Below, piece by piece: positions 6,878 through 14,917 of a stretch of DNA of 36,296 nucleotides. The translations under genes were made by a program, and so were the position numbers. Every line of letters starts with the position of its first letter. The stretch's first letter is position 1. A model generated the notes under the pieces. It did not search any database and was not told the DNA's origin. It saw nothing but the letters and a program-made list of their open reading frames with translations. Location: NCBI GenBank assembly GCA_964617995.1, contig CAZTXD010000020.1, positions 1 through 36,296 of the forward strand, read 5' to 3'. This stretch comes from CAZTXD01 sp964617995 (lineage in GTDB: Bacteria; Actinomycetota; Acidimicrobiia; Spongiisociales; ZC4RG35).

Positions 6878-8037
6878 GCGAGGACCGTGTCGATGCCGAG
6901 CTCGGAGGTGCCGAGGATCCAGAAGTCCTGTTGTTCGAATTCGGAGAGGAGGGCGACGTCGAGGGTGGTCTGCCAGTTGCGGGCGGTGATGGTGTGGCGG
7001 ATCATCTCGGCGGCGGCGTCAGCGTCGAGGGCGTCGCCGCCGGTCGGGGTGTGGGAGATGTTGACCAGGTCCCGCAGCTCGAGACCCAGCAGGGGTCCGA
7101 TCAGGGCTCCGTCTCGTTTCGTCGTGTGGAAGTGGAGCGGGTCGATGCGGAGACGCTGCTCGCCGAAGATGTTGGAGAGCCACTCAGCCACGTTCACCGC
7201 CTCGGCGTCGTTGCCCATGGGCATCACGTCGCGGGTGAGGACCCGCCGGGGCCGGCCGGCCGACGCATCCACCTCCACCTGTGCGCCGTCCTCGCGGGAT
7301 ATGCGGATCAACTTCCACAGGTACCGGTCGTCCCTGGAGGTCTTGATCCGGTCGAAGTCGGCTCCGGTGAACGACGCCACCGGCGACACCCCGGACATGG
7401 CGACCCGGTTCTTGAAGGTGACCTTGCCGTCCCGGGACATGAACAGGACCCCGGCTTCTGACTCGGCGACGTCGAGGAGATGCATGAGAGCCGGCTGTTC
7501 GCCGCCTGTCTCCGGTTGGGCGAAGGCGGTCGCCTGGACGGTGGCCAGGGCGGTGTCGAGATCACGGAGGCCCGCCGGCCATGACAGGTCGTCGAGGACC
7601 GCTCCGATCCGGGCGCGGGTCGACTGGGCCGGGTAGCTCTCGCCGGCGAGGTCCTCGAGGTTGAGGGTGTAGAAGCCGTCGGCCAGGGTGAGTTGGGCGA
7701 GCGACGAGGTGGGGCCGACCTTTTCGGTGGGGAACGACCGGACTCCGCCGTAGAAGACGGGATAGGTGACCAGGTCGTGAGTGGCGCGGATACGGACCGG
7801 GAGGCCGATCTGGACGTTTGGGTAGTAGGCGCCGGCGGTGTTGGCCGGGCTGAACCGGCCGTCGCTGTTGTCGACGATCAGGTCGCCGGTGCCGGTTTGG
7901 AAGCGACCGTCGAGCGCCGGCCGGCCTCGGCGTGTGGTGATCCTCTTCACGTAGGTGGTGATGTCGGTCCACGTGGGCGAGCCGGTGAGCATGGTGCCGC
8001 CGGCGACGTCGGCTTCGACGGTGATCCCGGGGAACAT
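6874..8037 (-). CDS. Minor tail protein (tail-tip hub type)
   Basis: 387 residues. The N-terminal WTDITTYVKRITTRRGR, GRFQTGTGDLIVDNSDGRF and YYPNVQIGLPVRIRA are typical of the actinophage minor tail protein encoded just after the tape measure, which caps the tail tube and joins it to the tip. The start at ATG 8037 shares one base with the tape-measure stop; 54 upstream codons of open frame are shadow. Confidence 0.82.
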   Translation of the reverse strand: MFPGITVEADVAGGTMLTGSPTWTDITTYVKRITTRRGRPALDGRFQTGTGDLIVDNSDGRFSPANTAGAYYPNVQIGLPVRIRATHDLVTYPVFYGGVRSFPTEKVGPTSSLAQLTLADGFYTLNLEDLAGESYPAQSTRARIGAVLDDLSWPAGLRDLDTALATVQATAFAQPETGGEQPALMHLLDVAESEAGVLFMSRDGKVTFKNRVAMSGVSPVASFTGADFDRIKTSRDDRYLWKLIRISREDGAQVEVDASAGRPRRVLTRDVMPMGNDAEAVNVAEWLSNIFGEQRLRIDPLHFHTTKRDGALIGPLLGLELRDLVNISHTPTGGDALDADAAAEMIRHTITARNWQTTLDVALLSEFEQQDFWILGTSELGIDTVLA

Positions 8038-10430
8038 CAGAGGCCCACCCGGTCGATTTCGACGCCGGCGTCGCGGACCTTCTCCACGAAGTCGTCGAAC
8101 CCGTAGATCGGGCCATAGATGGCGACGCTGCCTGGCCACGCCATGCCGGAGGCTGAATGGCCGTCTCCGGAGGTGTCGCCGAGGCCGAGCCGCTCCCACA
8201 GCTGGGCGAACATGGCCGCCATGAAGCGGGCGCCTCGTTCGTCGAGGGGGATGACGCCCTCGTCAGAGCCGGCTTCGGCGAAGCGGCCGTCGATGCCGCC
8301 GGGGCGGGCCCGGGCGATGCCGCCATGCTGGAAAGCACGCTGGCCGGTCCTCGAAGGGACCACTTCGCCGGTGGGGAGCTGGCGCATGGTGAACGACGAG
8401 ACGGAGACCGGAACGTGGATCGGCGGGATGTCGGCGTTGGTGACGTTGCCGATCAGGTGGGCGATGCCGAGCTCGGAGCCTTCGATGAACGCCGACATGG
8501 TCTGGGCTTTGATCGGGTCGGCCAGATACTCTTGGGCGACGGGCAGCGCCGACGGGCCGTGGGCGATGAGCTCGTTGACGAGGGCCTGGGTGCCTTCGAT
8601 GCCCATCAGGGAGTGGATGGTCTGCCAGAAGGTGCGCATCGCCTCGGCCCGGGCCCGGAAATTCTCTTCGAATTCGGCCATGGTGATGTCGGCTTCGTCG
8701 GGCACCTCTTTGAAGCCGTCGAGGAATGATTCGACGTCGTTGGTGATCTCGCTCCACGACTTGTCCGAAACGCCGACCAGCCCGTCGAGAGCCTTCTTGT
8801 ATTCGTCGATGACCTTGATCTGCTCTTCGGTCAGCTCGGTAGCCTCTTCGGTGGCTTGAGCGCCCCTCTCGGTGGCTGCGGTGCCCTCCTCAGTGGCAGC
8901 ATTGGCCATTCGCTGGGCCTCAGCCCAGCGATTGGTCTCCTCGGCACTCTCGGCAACGGCGTCCCGGTCCCGGCCCTGAGCCTCCGCCGCCGCTTCGAGA
9001 GCGTCGACCAGTTCGAGGGTCTCCTTCCGGCCCAGGGCGACTTCCTGGGTCCAGTGGCCGTACTTGTCGATGAACGGGCCCATCAGGGCGTCCCATTCGG
9101 CGGTGCCGGCTTTGCCTTCGCGGAGCAGCCGGGCCAGCTCGCCGATCTCGATGCCCATGTCGGTCAGCAGCTTGATGTTGTGGGGGGTGAGCCATTCGGT
9201 CAGAGCCCTCTCGGCTTCCACGTCGGCCAGGTCCTGGAGGCTGGTTGTGAGGAAGTCGACGTTGCGGCGGGCCCGTTCGGCGGCTTCGCCGACCTCCTTT
9301 CCGATCACCCACGCCACCAGGCCCAGCCCGGCGATCACCGGATGGGCGTAGAGGGCTTTGAGGGCGAGGAGGGCGGCGCCCAACGCGGGGATCCAGCCGG
9401 TCTTGATGATCTCGACGATCCCCCGGAAGACGTCGGCGGCGACGTCGCGGAGGACCTCGGTGGCCTGCCACAGCTCGACGACCGACTCGGCGCCGGCCTC
9501 CATCATCTCGGGGATCCGGGCGATGAACTCCTCGACGTTGGAGAAGTCGAGGCCGTCGACCACCCGTTTGAACACCTCCCCCATCCGGTTGAAGCCTTCG
9601 CCGATCTGGTTGAAGGCGTCTTTGGCCATGGGGAAGACGTCTTCGAGGAGGGTGGCGCCGAACCTCGACATGGCGGTCCGCATGTTGGCCCAGGCGCCGT
9701 CGGTGGTGTCTCCCATCGCCTTGGCGGCGCCGGCGATCCTCACCGACCCTTCGACAGCGCCGTCGGCGGCTTTCTCCCACGAGTCGAAGAACAGGTCCGC
9801 CGACAGCTCACCGGTCCGGGCCATGTCGAATACTTCCTGGCCGGTGACGCCGATGGCTGCGGCGAGCTGGGAGTAGACGGGGATGTTGCGTTCGGCGAGC
9901 ATCCGCAGCTCGCGGTTGGTGACCCGTCCGGTGGTTTGGATCCGCTGCCAGATGAAGTCGATCTCCTCGAGGGTGATGTTCCCGAAGGCGGCGGTGTCGG
10001 TGACCTGTTGGATCAGCCGGGGGATGTCGGCCAGGTCCCGTCCGGAGGCGACGAACCCGGCGAGGGAGGCGGCGCCCTTGTCGAGGGCGAACGGGGTGCC
10101 GAGCAGCGACTCTAGAAGGCTGTCGGTGAGCCGCTTGGAGTCTTGGGTGGAGACGCCGAGCTGATCGAGCTGGCGGGTGGCCCGCTCCAGGCCCATCAGC
10201 CGATCGATGCCGCCGCGGACGGCGATCGCTCCGACGGCGGCGCCGACTGCTCCGATACCGGTGGCGACCCCCACCGCCGTGTTCTTGAGCAGCTTCAGGT
10301 CGTTGCTGGCGTTCCTCGACAGGTCGCGGGTGAGCCGCTCGGCGGCGGTGGTCTCACGGCGGAGCTGGTCGGCGTCGCCGACTATCTCGACGGTGACCCG
10401 GTTCGAGGCCTGGCCGAACCCGAAGGTCAT
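8037..10430 (-). CDS. Tape measure protein
   Basis: 797 residues, the longest gene here. The N-terminus (VTVEIVGDADQLRRETTAAE) and a glycine/alanine-rich hydrophobic stretch (GVATGIGAVGAAVGAIAV) are typical, followed by the conserved tape-measure domain (LDQLGVSTQD, LASLLGTPF-type LESLLGTPFALDKGA, GNITLEEIDFIWQRI) and hydrophobic segments near 360-390. The protein fills the tail and sets its length; at about 0.15 nm per residue it predicts a tail of roughly 120 nm. ATG 10430 follows AGGGGGG. The region just upstream can pair with that site (see 10435-10464). Confidence 0.95.
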   Translation of the reverse strand: MTFGFGQASNRVTVEIVGDADQLRRETTAAERLTRDLSRNASNDLKLLKNTAVGVATGIGAVGAAVGAIAVRGGIDRLMGLERATRQLDQLGVSTQDSKRLTDSLLESLLGTPFALDKGAASLAGFVASGRDLADIPRLIQQVTDTAAFGNITLEEIDFIWQRIQTTGRVTNRELRMLAERNIPVYSQLAAAIGVTGQEVFDMARTGELSADLFFDSWEKAADGAVEGSVRIAGAAKAMGDTTDGAWANMRTAMSRFGATLLEDVFPMAKDAFNQIGEGFNRMGEVFKRVVDGLDFSNVEEFIARIPEMMEAGAESVVELWQATEVLRDVAADVFRGIVEIIKTGWIPALGAALLALKALYAHPVIAGLGLVAWVIGKEVGEAAERARRNVDFLTTSLQDLADVEAERALTEWLTPHNIKLLTDMGIEIGELARLLREGKAGTAEWDALMGPFIDKYGHWTQEVALGRKETLELVDALEAAAEAQGRDRDAVAESAEETNRWAEAQRMANAATEEGTAATERGAQATEEATELTEEQIKVIDEYKKALDGLVGVSDKSWSEITNDVESFLDGFKEVPDEADITMAEFEENFRARAEAMRTFWQTIHSLMGIEGTQALVNELIAHGPSALPVAQEYLADPIKAQTMSAFIEGSELGIAHLIGNVTNADIPPIHVPVSVSSFTMRQLPTGEVVPSRTGQRAFQHGGIARARPGGIDGRFAEAGSDEGVIPLDERGARFMAAMFAQLWERLGLGDTSGDGHSASGMAWPGSVAIYGPIYGFDDFVEKVRDAGVEIDRVGL

Positions 10431-10434
10431 GCGG

Positions 10435-10464
10435 GATCCCCCCTTATCCGGGGGAGCGGGGATC
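10435..10464 (-). promoter_or_regulatory. Inverted repeat covering the tape-measure ribosome-binding site
   Basis: Seven-base perfect arms GATCCCC (10435-10441) and GGGGATC (10458-10464) flank the 33-nt gap between tail chaperone and tape measure. In mRNA the GGGGGG ribosome-binding site would be paired, so the hairpin could limit tape-measure translation. Not tested by folding. Confidence 0.35.
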
Positions 10465-10841
10465 TAGCTGGCGCCTGGCTGGTCAGAGACGGCTGCCAGT
10501 GACGCCTCCAGCTGGGCGTCGGGGGCGGCAGCACCGAGGTCGTGGCCGGCGGCGATGGCGTCGCGGATGGCGGCTACCAGGGCGCCGAGCTTGAACCGGA
10601 AGGCGTCGAGGCCCAGACCGGGGAAGCGCGAGGAGAGCCGCGCCCAGACCAAGGCGTTGACCAGCTCGAAGGTCGGCACGTCCGGGTGCTGCCGGGAGAA
10701 CCACTTCTCCATCTCTTCGGCTCCGATCTGGGATTCGAGGAGGGCGAGCTCCTGGTTGTCCCAGTCGTTGACGTCGAACAGCTCGACGACGTCGAGGTCG
10801 ACTTCGACCGTCTGGTCGTCGACGGTGACTGTCAGCCTCAT
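10464..10841 (-). CDS. Tail assembly chaperone-like protein
   Basis: 125 residues, helical and acidic, with LTVTVDDQTVEVDLDVVELFDVN at the start. It lies directly before the tape measure, where siphophages encode the tail assembly chaperone (lambda G-like), which keeps the tape measure soluble. Unusually there is no second ORF for a frameshifted G-T form; only 33 nt separate it from the tape measure. ATG 10841 overlaps the upstream stop (ATGA); GTG 10847 is possible. Confidence 0.7.
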   Translation of the reverse strand: MRLTVTVDDQTVEVDLDVVELFDVNDWDNQELALLESQIGAEEMEKWFSRQHPDVPTFELVNALVWARLSSRFPGLGLDAFRFKLGALVAAIRDAIAAGHDLGAAAPDAQLEASLAAVSDQPGAS

Positions 10842-11242
10842 GTCCACACCGGGACGGTTCCGTCGGCGAGGACACCCGGCGCGGTGAAGGTCAGCTCACC
10901 GGATGCGGCCCTGGTGAGGGCGTAGTCGGTGTAGAGGACCTCGTTGGCCAGGGTCTGTGCGGAGATCACGATCGTGGTCGTCCGGGCCACCGACGTCGAC
11001 GGCACCGACTTCAACACGTCGTGGGCCCGGTTGGCCGCCGGGTTGAAGACGCCGTTGAGGTTGATCGAGAAGTCGGCCAGCAGCAGCAGCCGCTCGATCG
11101 CCGACTTGTCGATCCCGGTGACGTCCTGGACGCCGCGGGGGGTGGCGAAGTTGAAGTTGGTGATGTCGTTGCGGATGTCCTGGGGGGCGGCTGCCGCATC
11201 GTCGATGCTCAGCGTCGTCCACCCGAGACCTGTCTCTTTCAT
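10838..11242 (-). CDS. Tail tube-like protein, smaller paralogue
   Basis: 134 residues starting MKETGLGWTTLSIDDAAA. It contains VQDVTGIDKSAIERLLLLADFSINLNGVFN, which matches the order and pattern of TGIDKEAFERA...GAINFTSFFN in the larger protein at 11693-12433, so both look like major tail (tube) proteins. Its place just before the chaperone is the standard tail-tube slot. ATG 11242 has AAGGAG nine bases upstream; the frame is open further but only as shadow. Confidence 0.72.
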   Translation of the reverse strand: MKETGLGWTTLSIDDAAAAPQDIRNDITNFNFATPRGVQDVTGIDKSAIERLLLLADFSINLNGVFNPAANRAHDVLKSVPSTSVARTTTIVISAQTLANEVLYTDYALTRAASGELTFTAPGVLADGTVPVWT

Positions 11243-11258
11243 GGTGTTGCTCCTTTTC

Positions 11259-11693
11259 TCAGGTCTGGCCTCTGGCCAGGGTTTGCTGGTGTTCGGCGAA
11301 GTCTTCGACCCAGTCGACGGCACTCCGGTGGATCCGGGGCTCTCCGACCCGGCCGCGGTGGTCGCCGCGGAAGGTGGCGTACACCTCCTCGCGGTCCAAC
11401 CGGACCCGGTGGGTGTCGAAACAGGTCTGGCCGGGGTAGAACTCGAAGACGGTCAGCCCGGCGTCTGACGTCTCGTGGAAGCCCCGGCCGGCGCGGTGTC
11501 GGATGTAGGAGGCTTGGGCTTTCCCCAGCTCGGTGGTCTCGTCGATACGGGTCGACCAGCCGAACCGGTAGGCGGCACAGTCCACCTCCTCGCAGGAGGC
11601 GGACCGGAAGTGGGTTTCCACTGGGGCGAGGATCTGATACGTCTTGTAGGCCTCGGCCCCGAGCTTCGGGGTGACCCGGTTGATCGGTCTCAT
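11259..11693 (-). CDS. Conserved actinophage protein of unknown function, tail module
   Basis: 144 residues beginning MRPINRVTPKLGAEAYKTYQ. It resembles a conserved but uncharacterised actinophage family: a cysteine pair in SCEEVDCAAYRFGW, then SYIRHRAGRGF and FYPGQTCFDTHRV. Located between the two tail-tube-like genes, so a tail or assembly role is likely. ATG 11693 shares one base with the previous stop (TGATG). Confidence 0.7.
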   Translation of the reverse strand: MRPINRVTPKLGAEAYKTYQILAPVETHFRSASCEEVDCAAYRFGWSTRIDETTELGKAQASYIRHRAGRGFHETSDAGLTVFEFYPGQTCFDTHRVRLDREEVYATFRGDHRGRVGEPRIHRSAVDWVEDFAEHQQTLARGQT

Positions 11694-12433
11694 CAGAACA
11701 CCACCTCCACTTCGTTGCGGGTGAACCCGACGACGAACGAGCATTCGCTGAAGCCTCCGGTGGTGGAGGTGGCCACCCGGACGTAGCGGCGGATGGTGGC
11801 GTCCCGGGCGGTTTCGATCCGCTCCGAGAACGGAGCGGAGGTCACCTCGGTGAAGACTCCGCCTGTGGTGGCGGCGAAGGCGACGTCGTCGGCGGAGTCC
11901 TCGACGGTGATGGTGATGTCGGTGCCGGTGAAGCTGACCACGTGCAAGAACGCCTGCAGCCCGAATGCGGAGGCGGCGCCGCCGTCGATCGAATCTCCGT
12001 CGGTAGCCACGGTGTCGGAGCGGACGCCCGGTGTGGCCTGGACCCCCCAGTCGAGCCCGAACCCGTTGGCCAGGGCCTGGACGGCGATGGTCAGCGACCC
12101 GTCCTCGGCCCGGGTCGGGTCGTAGTTGACCTGTTTCGCCAGTATCGACGCTGCCGGCACCCCGAGGCCCGCCCCGCGGCCGTAGGTGACAACCACGTCT
12201 ATCCTGGGCAGCGCCGACAGGGTCGGGTGCGCCTGGCCGGAGGCCTTGTTGAAGAAGCTGGTGAAGTTGATGGCGCCGTCACGTTTGCCGCCGGCCCGTT
12301 CGAACGCTTCTTTGTCGATGCCGGTCATGTTGAGCGGCGTGCTACCGCCGCCGACCTGCTGCAGCGACTGGGTGTCCCCGGAAAGGTCACGGCCGGCCAC
12401 CCACAGCCGATCCCCAAGCCCGGACTGTTTCAT
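11693..12433 (-). CDS. Major tail (tube) protein, larger paralogue
   Basis: 246 residues. The front half (1-130) has TGIDKEAFERAGGKRDGAI, the HPTLSALPRIDVVVTYGRG segment and the strand LTIAVQALANGFGLDWGVQ, typical of actinophage tail-tube proteins. The back half (about 130-246) is a separate beta-sandwich-like domain (FTGTDITITVEDSADDVAF, then YVRVATSTTG, FVVGFTRNEVEVVF) that may decorate the outside of the tube. ATG 12433 has GGAGAAGGG upstream and overlaps the homing endonuclease stop (ATGA). Confidence 0.8.
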   Translation of the reverse strand: MKQSGLGDRLWVAGRDLSGDTQSLQQVGGGSTPLNMTGIDKEAFERAGGKRDGAINFTSFFNKASGQAHPTLSALPRIDVVVTYGRGAGLGVPAASILAKQVNYDPTRAEDGSLTIAVQALANGFGLDWGVQATPGVRSDTVATDGDSIDGGAASAFGLQAFLHVVSFTGTDITITVEDSADDVAFAATTGGVFTEVTSAPFSERIETARDATIRRYVRVATSTTGGFSECSFVVGFTRNEVEVVF

Positions 12434-12846
12434 CGTCTGGCCCTTCTCCGGTTGGCTGCCTGCTCTTTGTAGGTCACCCAGCGGCAGTTGCTCGGTTCGT
12501 AGTCACCGTCGTTGTCGATCCGCTCGAGAGTCAGCCCGGGCGGGCACTCACCCATATCCTCGAGGAAGTGCTCGAAGACAAGCCACCGCTCGCAGACTTC
12601 GACACCCCGCCCTCCATAGTCGGCATACCGCTCATTACTGGGGTTGAGACATCTCTGTTTCATCGCCTCCCACGAGCGATATGTCCGAGTGCCTGCATGG
12701 CCACCGGGAACACGTCCGGCATGACCATGCTTGGTTCGAGCTCGTCGGATCTTCTCCCTGGTCTCTTTGCTCTGGATCCGCCCCTTCGTAGCTGCGCTCA
12801 TGTTGAGTCGATGCTCAGCGGTCCGTACGTACTGTCCCCTCGGCAT
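12430..12846 (-). CDS. Free-standing homing endonuclease-like protein (NUMOD3 + HNH-type domain)
   Basis: 138 residues, basic. Residues about 19-36 (ATKGRIQSKETREKIRRA) form a NUMOD3-type DNA-binding motif. Residues 55-134 match a phage endonuclease family: YRSWEAMKQRC, YGGRGVEVCERW, LERIDNDGDYEPSNCRWVT, KEQAANRR. It would nick or cut DNA to spread its own gene. It sits between tail terminator and tail tube, where no structural gene is expected. Starts with GTG 12849 or ATG 12846; AGGAG is better spaced for the ATG. Confidence 0.82.
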   Translation of the reverse strand: MPRGQYVRTAEHRLNMSAATKGRIQSKETREKIRRARTKHGHAGRVPGGHAGTRTYRSWEAMKQRCLNPSNERYADYGGRGVEVCERWLVFEHFLEDMGECPPGLTLERIDNDGDYEPSNCRWVTYKEQAANRRRARR

Positions 12847-13310
12847 CACGGCTCCTGAGTCCAGACGTCTGGCTGGATGACTGGGATCTGGATGTCCATC
12901 GACCGGAACTTCTCCCCGTCGATGTCGATGTAGCCGGCCTGGGCGGACAGGCCGGTCCCGGAGGCGCCGAGAAGGTCGATGGCCATCGCCTTGCCACCGA
13001 GAGTGAACCCGCCGGTGAGCTTGTTCATCAGCACGTCGGTGGCCACCAGGATCCCTGGGTCGATCGCATCCCGGGGCTCGGACAGGAACGGCATGTAGAT
13101 GCGGGCCATCAACACCACCACCACCGACGTGGCGGCGAGGCCCGACACCTTCTGGTAAGGGCGGATCCCGGCGCCGTAGAGGGCGCAGTGTGGCGCCGAC
13201 TTGGGAGCCGACTTGGGCTCTTCGGTGGCGACCGACTGGAACACGCCGACGGAGAGGGCGATCGACTGCACCGCATCAAAGATCCCTTTCGCCTGGACGC
13301 CCTGGCTCAT
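12846..13310 (-). CDS. Tail terminator-like protein
   Basis: 154 residues. Order (after the neck protein and before the tail tube) and sequence fit the tail terminator, which stops tube growth and joins tail to head: MARIYMPFLSEP, DAIDPGILVATDVLM, KLTGGFTLGGKAMAIDLLG, AGYIDIDGEKFRSMDIQIPV. An internal tandem 12-bp repeat encodes PKSA-PKSA (about residues 32-39). ATG 13310 overlaps the neck-gene stop (ATGA). Confidence 0.78.
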   Translation of the reverse strand: MSQGVQAKGIFDAVQSIALSVGVFQSVATEEPKSAPKSAPHCALYGAGIRPYQKVSGLAATSVVVVLMARIYMPFLSEPRDAIDPGILVATDVLMNKLTGGFTLGGKAMAIDLLGASGTGLSAQAGYIDIDGEKFRSMDIQIPVIQPDVWTQEP

Positions 13311-13675
13311 CCGCCCATCCCCCGTATCAGCTCCGGGAGGAGCCTGTCGACGATCCGGTTCGCTTCAGCTGAGAGCCGCTGGGTGGCACGACGGAACGAT
13401 GCGTAGCCACGGAACCGGCTGGTCTGGTTACGGCGGGAGAGGCCCTCGAGCCAGGGCCCGTAGATGACACCCGAGTCGTGGACCACCGCCTGGTCAGCAG
13501 AAACCTCGCTGGAGACGTGGGAGCGGTAGACGCCGGTGGGGTTGCGGAGGCTGGCGTCGAGGTTGGCTCGAACCTCGTCCTCGCCCTGGGAGGCGAGAGT
13601 GTCGACGACGGTGGTCTCGAACCGGTCGATGGCGGCCTGGGCCCGGCCGTCGAACAGGGGGCCTTCGACGGTCAC
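13307..13675 (-). CDS. HK97 gp10-like neck protein
   Basis: 122 residues. Starts with GTG 13675, whose GTGA overlaps the stop of the zinc-ribbon gene; the upstream open frame is the shadow of that gene. Motifs typical of actinophage neck/tail-completion proteins: VHDSGVIYGPWLEGLSRRN, SRFRGYASFRR, NRIVDRLLPELI. It probably helps close the head-tail junction. Confidence 0.8.
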   Translation of the reverse strand: MTVEGPLFDGRAQAAIDRFETTVVDTLASQGEDEVRANLDASLRNPTGVYRSHVSSEVSADQAVVHDSGVIYGPWLEGLSRRNQTSRFRGYASFRRATQRLSAEANRIVDRLLPELIRGMGG

Positions 13676-13815
13676 TTCGACCCGCCTTTCCCCTTCGAGC
13701 CCGAAGATGTCTTCCGGGTCGTCTTCGGCTTCTCCCTGGGGGTCTCGCACTGCGGGCAGGTCTTCAGGTCGTCGGGGTAGCGGGCGGTGCATTTGTTGCA
13801 GGTGTGAAGAGCCAT
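13672..13815 (-). CDS. Small zinc-ribbon protein
   Basis: 47 residues (MALHTCNKCTARYPDDLKTC...) with two pairs CNKC (6-9) and CPQC (20-23), enough for one zinc ribbon, followed by a lysine-rich tail. AAGGA lies 8 nt upstream of the ATG, and its stop is used by the neck gene start. Small zinc-ribbon genes of this kind occur in actinophage head modules; function not known. Confidence 0.72.
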   Translation of the reverse strand: MALHTCNKCTARYPDDLKTCPQCETPREKPKTTRKTSSGSKGKGGSK

Positions 13816-13825
13816 GTGATCCTTC

Positions 13826-14818
13826 CTAGACGGCCGCCATCCGCATCCGCTTATACGTCTCGGCCTTGCTGCGGGCGTCGGCCAGGCCGAGGCCCCGGGC
13901 CTCCATCTGAGCCTCGCCGCCGCCGATCACCCGGCCGTAGCCCGACGTCTCCTGGTGGAGGCTGGTCAACGCTTCGGCGAGGCACAGGGTCCGGATCGGG
14001 GTGGGGGCCTGATGTCGGCGGACCGGGGCGGACGTCAAATGGGTTGCTGCGGTGGTGCCGGCGGCGCCCCGCTCCACGACCAGCCTCCGCGCCGTGTAGA
14101 TGTCGGCGCCGGTGGAGTGCGAGGCGAGGGTCGACCCGTCGGCGGCGCGTTTGGTGATCAGGTTGTCGCCGGCGACGTCGACGACCAGGATCCGCTCCGA
14201 GTCGACGGTGACCAGCTCGCCGGGGTTGATGCCGGCTCCTGATGTGACCGCCACCAGGTCGTCGGAGACGTCGGCTGTCAGTGGCGACGCCAGGTCGACG
14301 CCGGTGTCCTCGAGACGCCGGCGTTCGACGATCATCCGCTCGGAGTCGACCCGAAGGAGGTCACCGGCCCCGACCTTGGCGGCGTCCGACACGACCACCT
14401 CGACGGCGGTGGTGTCGGCGACTGCAGCCGCCAGGGTCGCGGCCGGGGTCTCGTCGTCCGAATACCCCCAGACGCCCGACAACTCCACTTTCGCTCCGGA
14501 CAGGCCCACCCGGGAGAACGGCGGCCCGTATTCGGGCGGGTAGAGCTCCACCTCGGAGACGTCGGCTACGGGGACGTCGTCCACCACCGCGGCGGTCAAC
14601 TCGAGGAGGTCACGGTTCAGCCAGAGAGCGGCCTCGACCCGGCCAGGCTCATAGGTGACGGTCTCGATGCGGGGGTAGAAGTGGCGGTGGAAGCTGATGT
14701 CGATGTCACGGGATGCGGAGTGGACCAGCCGGTCGATCTGAGCGGCCCGAAGCGAGGTGGTGTGGATCTCGCCGGCAGCCAGCAGCTGCTCTCGTGTGAT
14801 GTAGGCGGGCTCGCCCAT
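13826..14818 (-). CDS. Head-tail connector (adaptor) protein
   Basis: 330 residues. The N-terminal part (YITREQLLAAGEI, LVHSASRDIDISFHRHFYPR) and C-terminal helices (CLAEALTSLHQETSGYGRV, LADARSKAETYKRM) fit a gp6-type adaptor that docks under the portal. The middle (about 125-255) carries duplicated beta segments: LLRVDSERMIVERR and LVTVDSERILVVDV, an internal repeat seen in large actinophage adaptors. ATG 14818 has GAGGGA 8 nt upstream. It is the first gene after the plus-strand moron. Confidence 0.78.
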   Translation of the reverse strand: MGEPAYITREQLLAAGEIHTTSLRAAQIDRLVHSASRDIDISFHRHFYPRIETVTYEPGRVEAALWLNRDLLELTAAVVDDVPVADVSEVELYPPEYGPPFSRVGLSGAKVELSGVWGYSDDETPAATLAAAVADTTAVEVVVSDAAKVGAGDLLRVDSERMIVERRRLEDTGVDLASPLTADVSDDLVAVTSGAGINPGELVTVDSERILVVDVAGDNLITKRAADGSTLASHSTGADIYTARRLVVERGAAGTTAATHLTSAPVRRHQAPTPIRTLCLAEALTSLHQETSGYGRVIGGGEAQMEARGLGLADARSKAETYKRMRMAAV

Positions 14819-14917
14819 CAGCTGGTCCCTCGTGCTTTCCCGAAGTGCTTACCTGGAAGAATCTACCAGTCGGCTGGGACAGGCCAAGGACCGTCCGTGT
14901 ATGGTCGGGTTCCGGAG
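14819..14917. promoter_or_regulatory. Divergent intergenic region with TTCCAG-type site
   Basis: 99 bp between the connector gene (-) and the small plus-strand gene. A copy of the TTCCAG-N4-TTCCAG site lies at 14853-14868 on the minus strand (13 of 16 positions match). A possible -10 TATGGT occurs at 14900-14905 on the plus strand, about 12 bp ahead of ATG 14918, which would give a near-leaderless transcript. Confidence 0.4.

Noticed and set aside
8856..10115. 419-codon plus-strand open frame
   Set aside because: Antisense to the tape measure; low-complexity Gly/Asp/Glu-rich translation and no ribosome-binding site.
10437..10443. GGGGGGA as a programmed frameshift site for the tail chaperone
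   Set aside because: It lies downstream of the chaperone stop codon, so ribosomes translating that gene do not reach it; it serves as the tape-measure ribosome-binding site.
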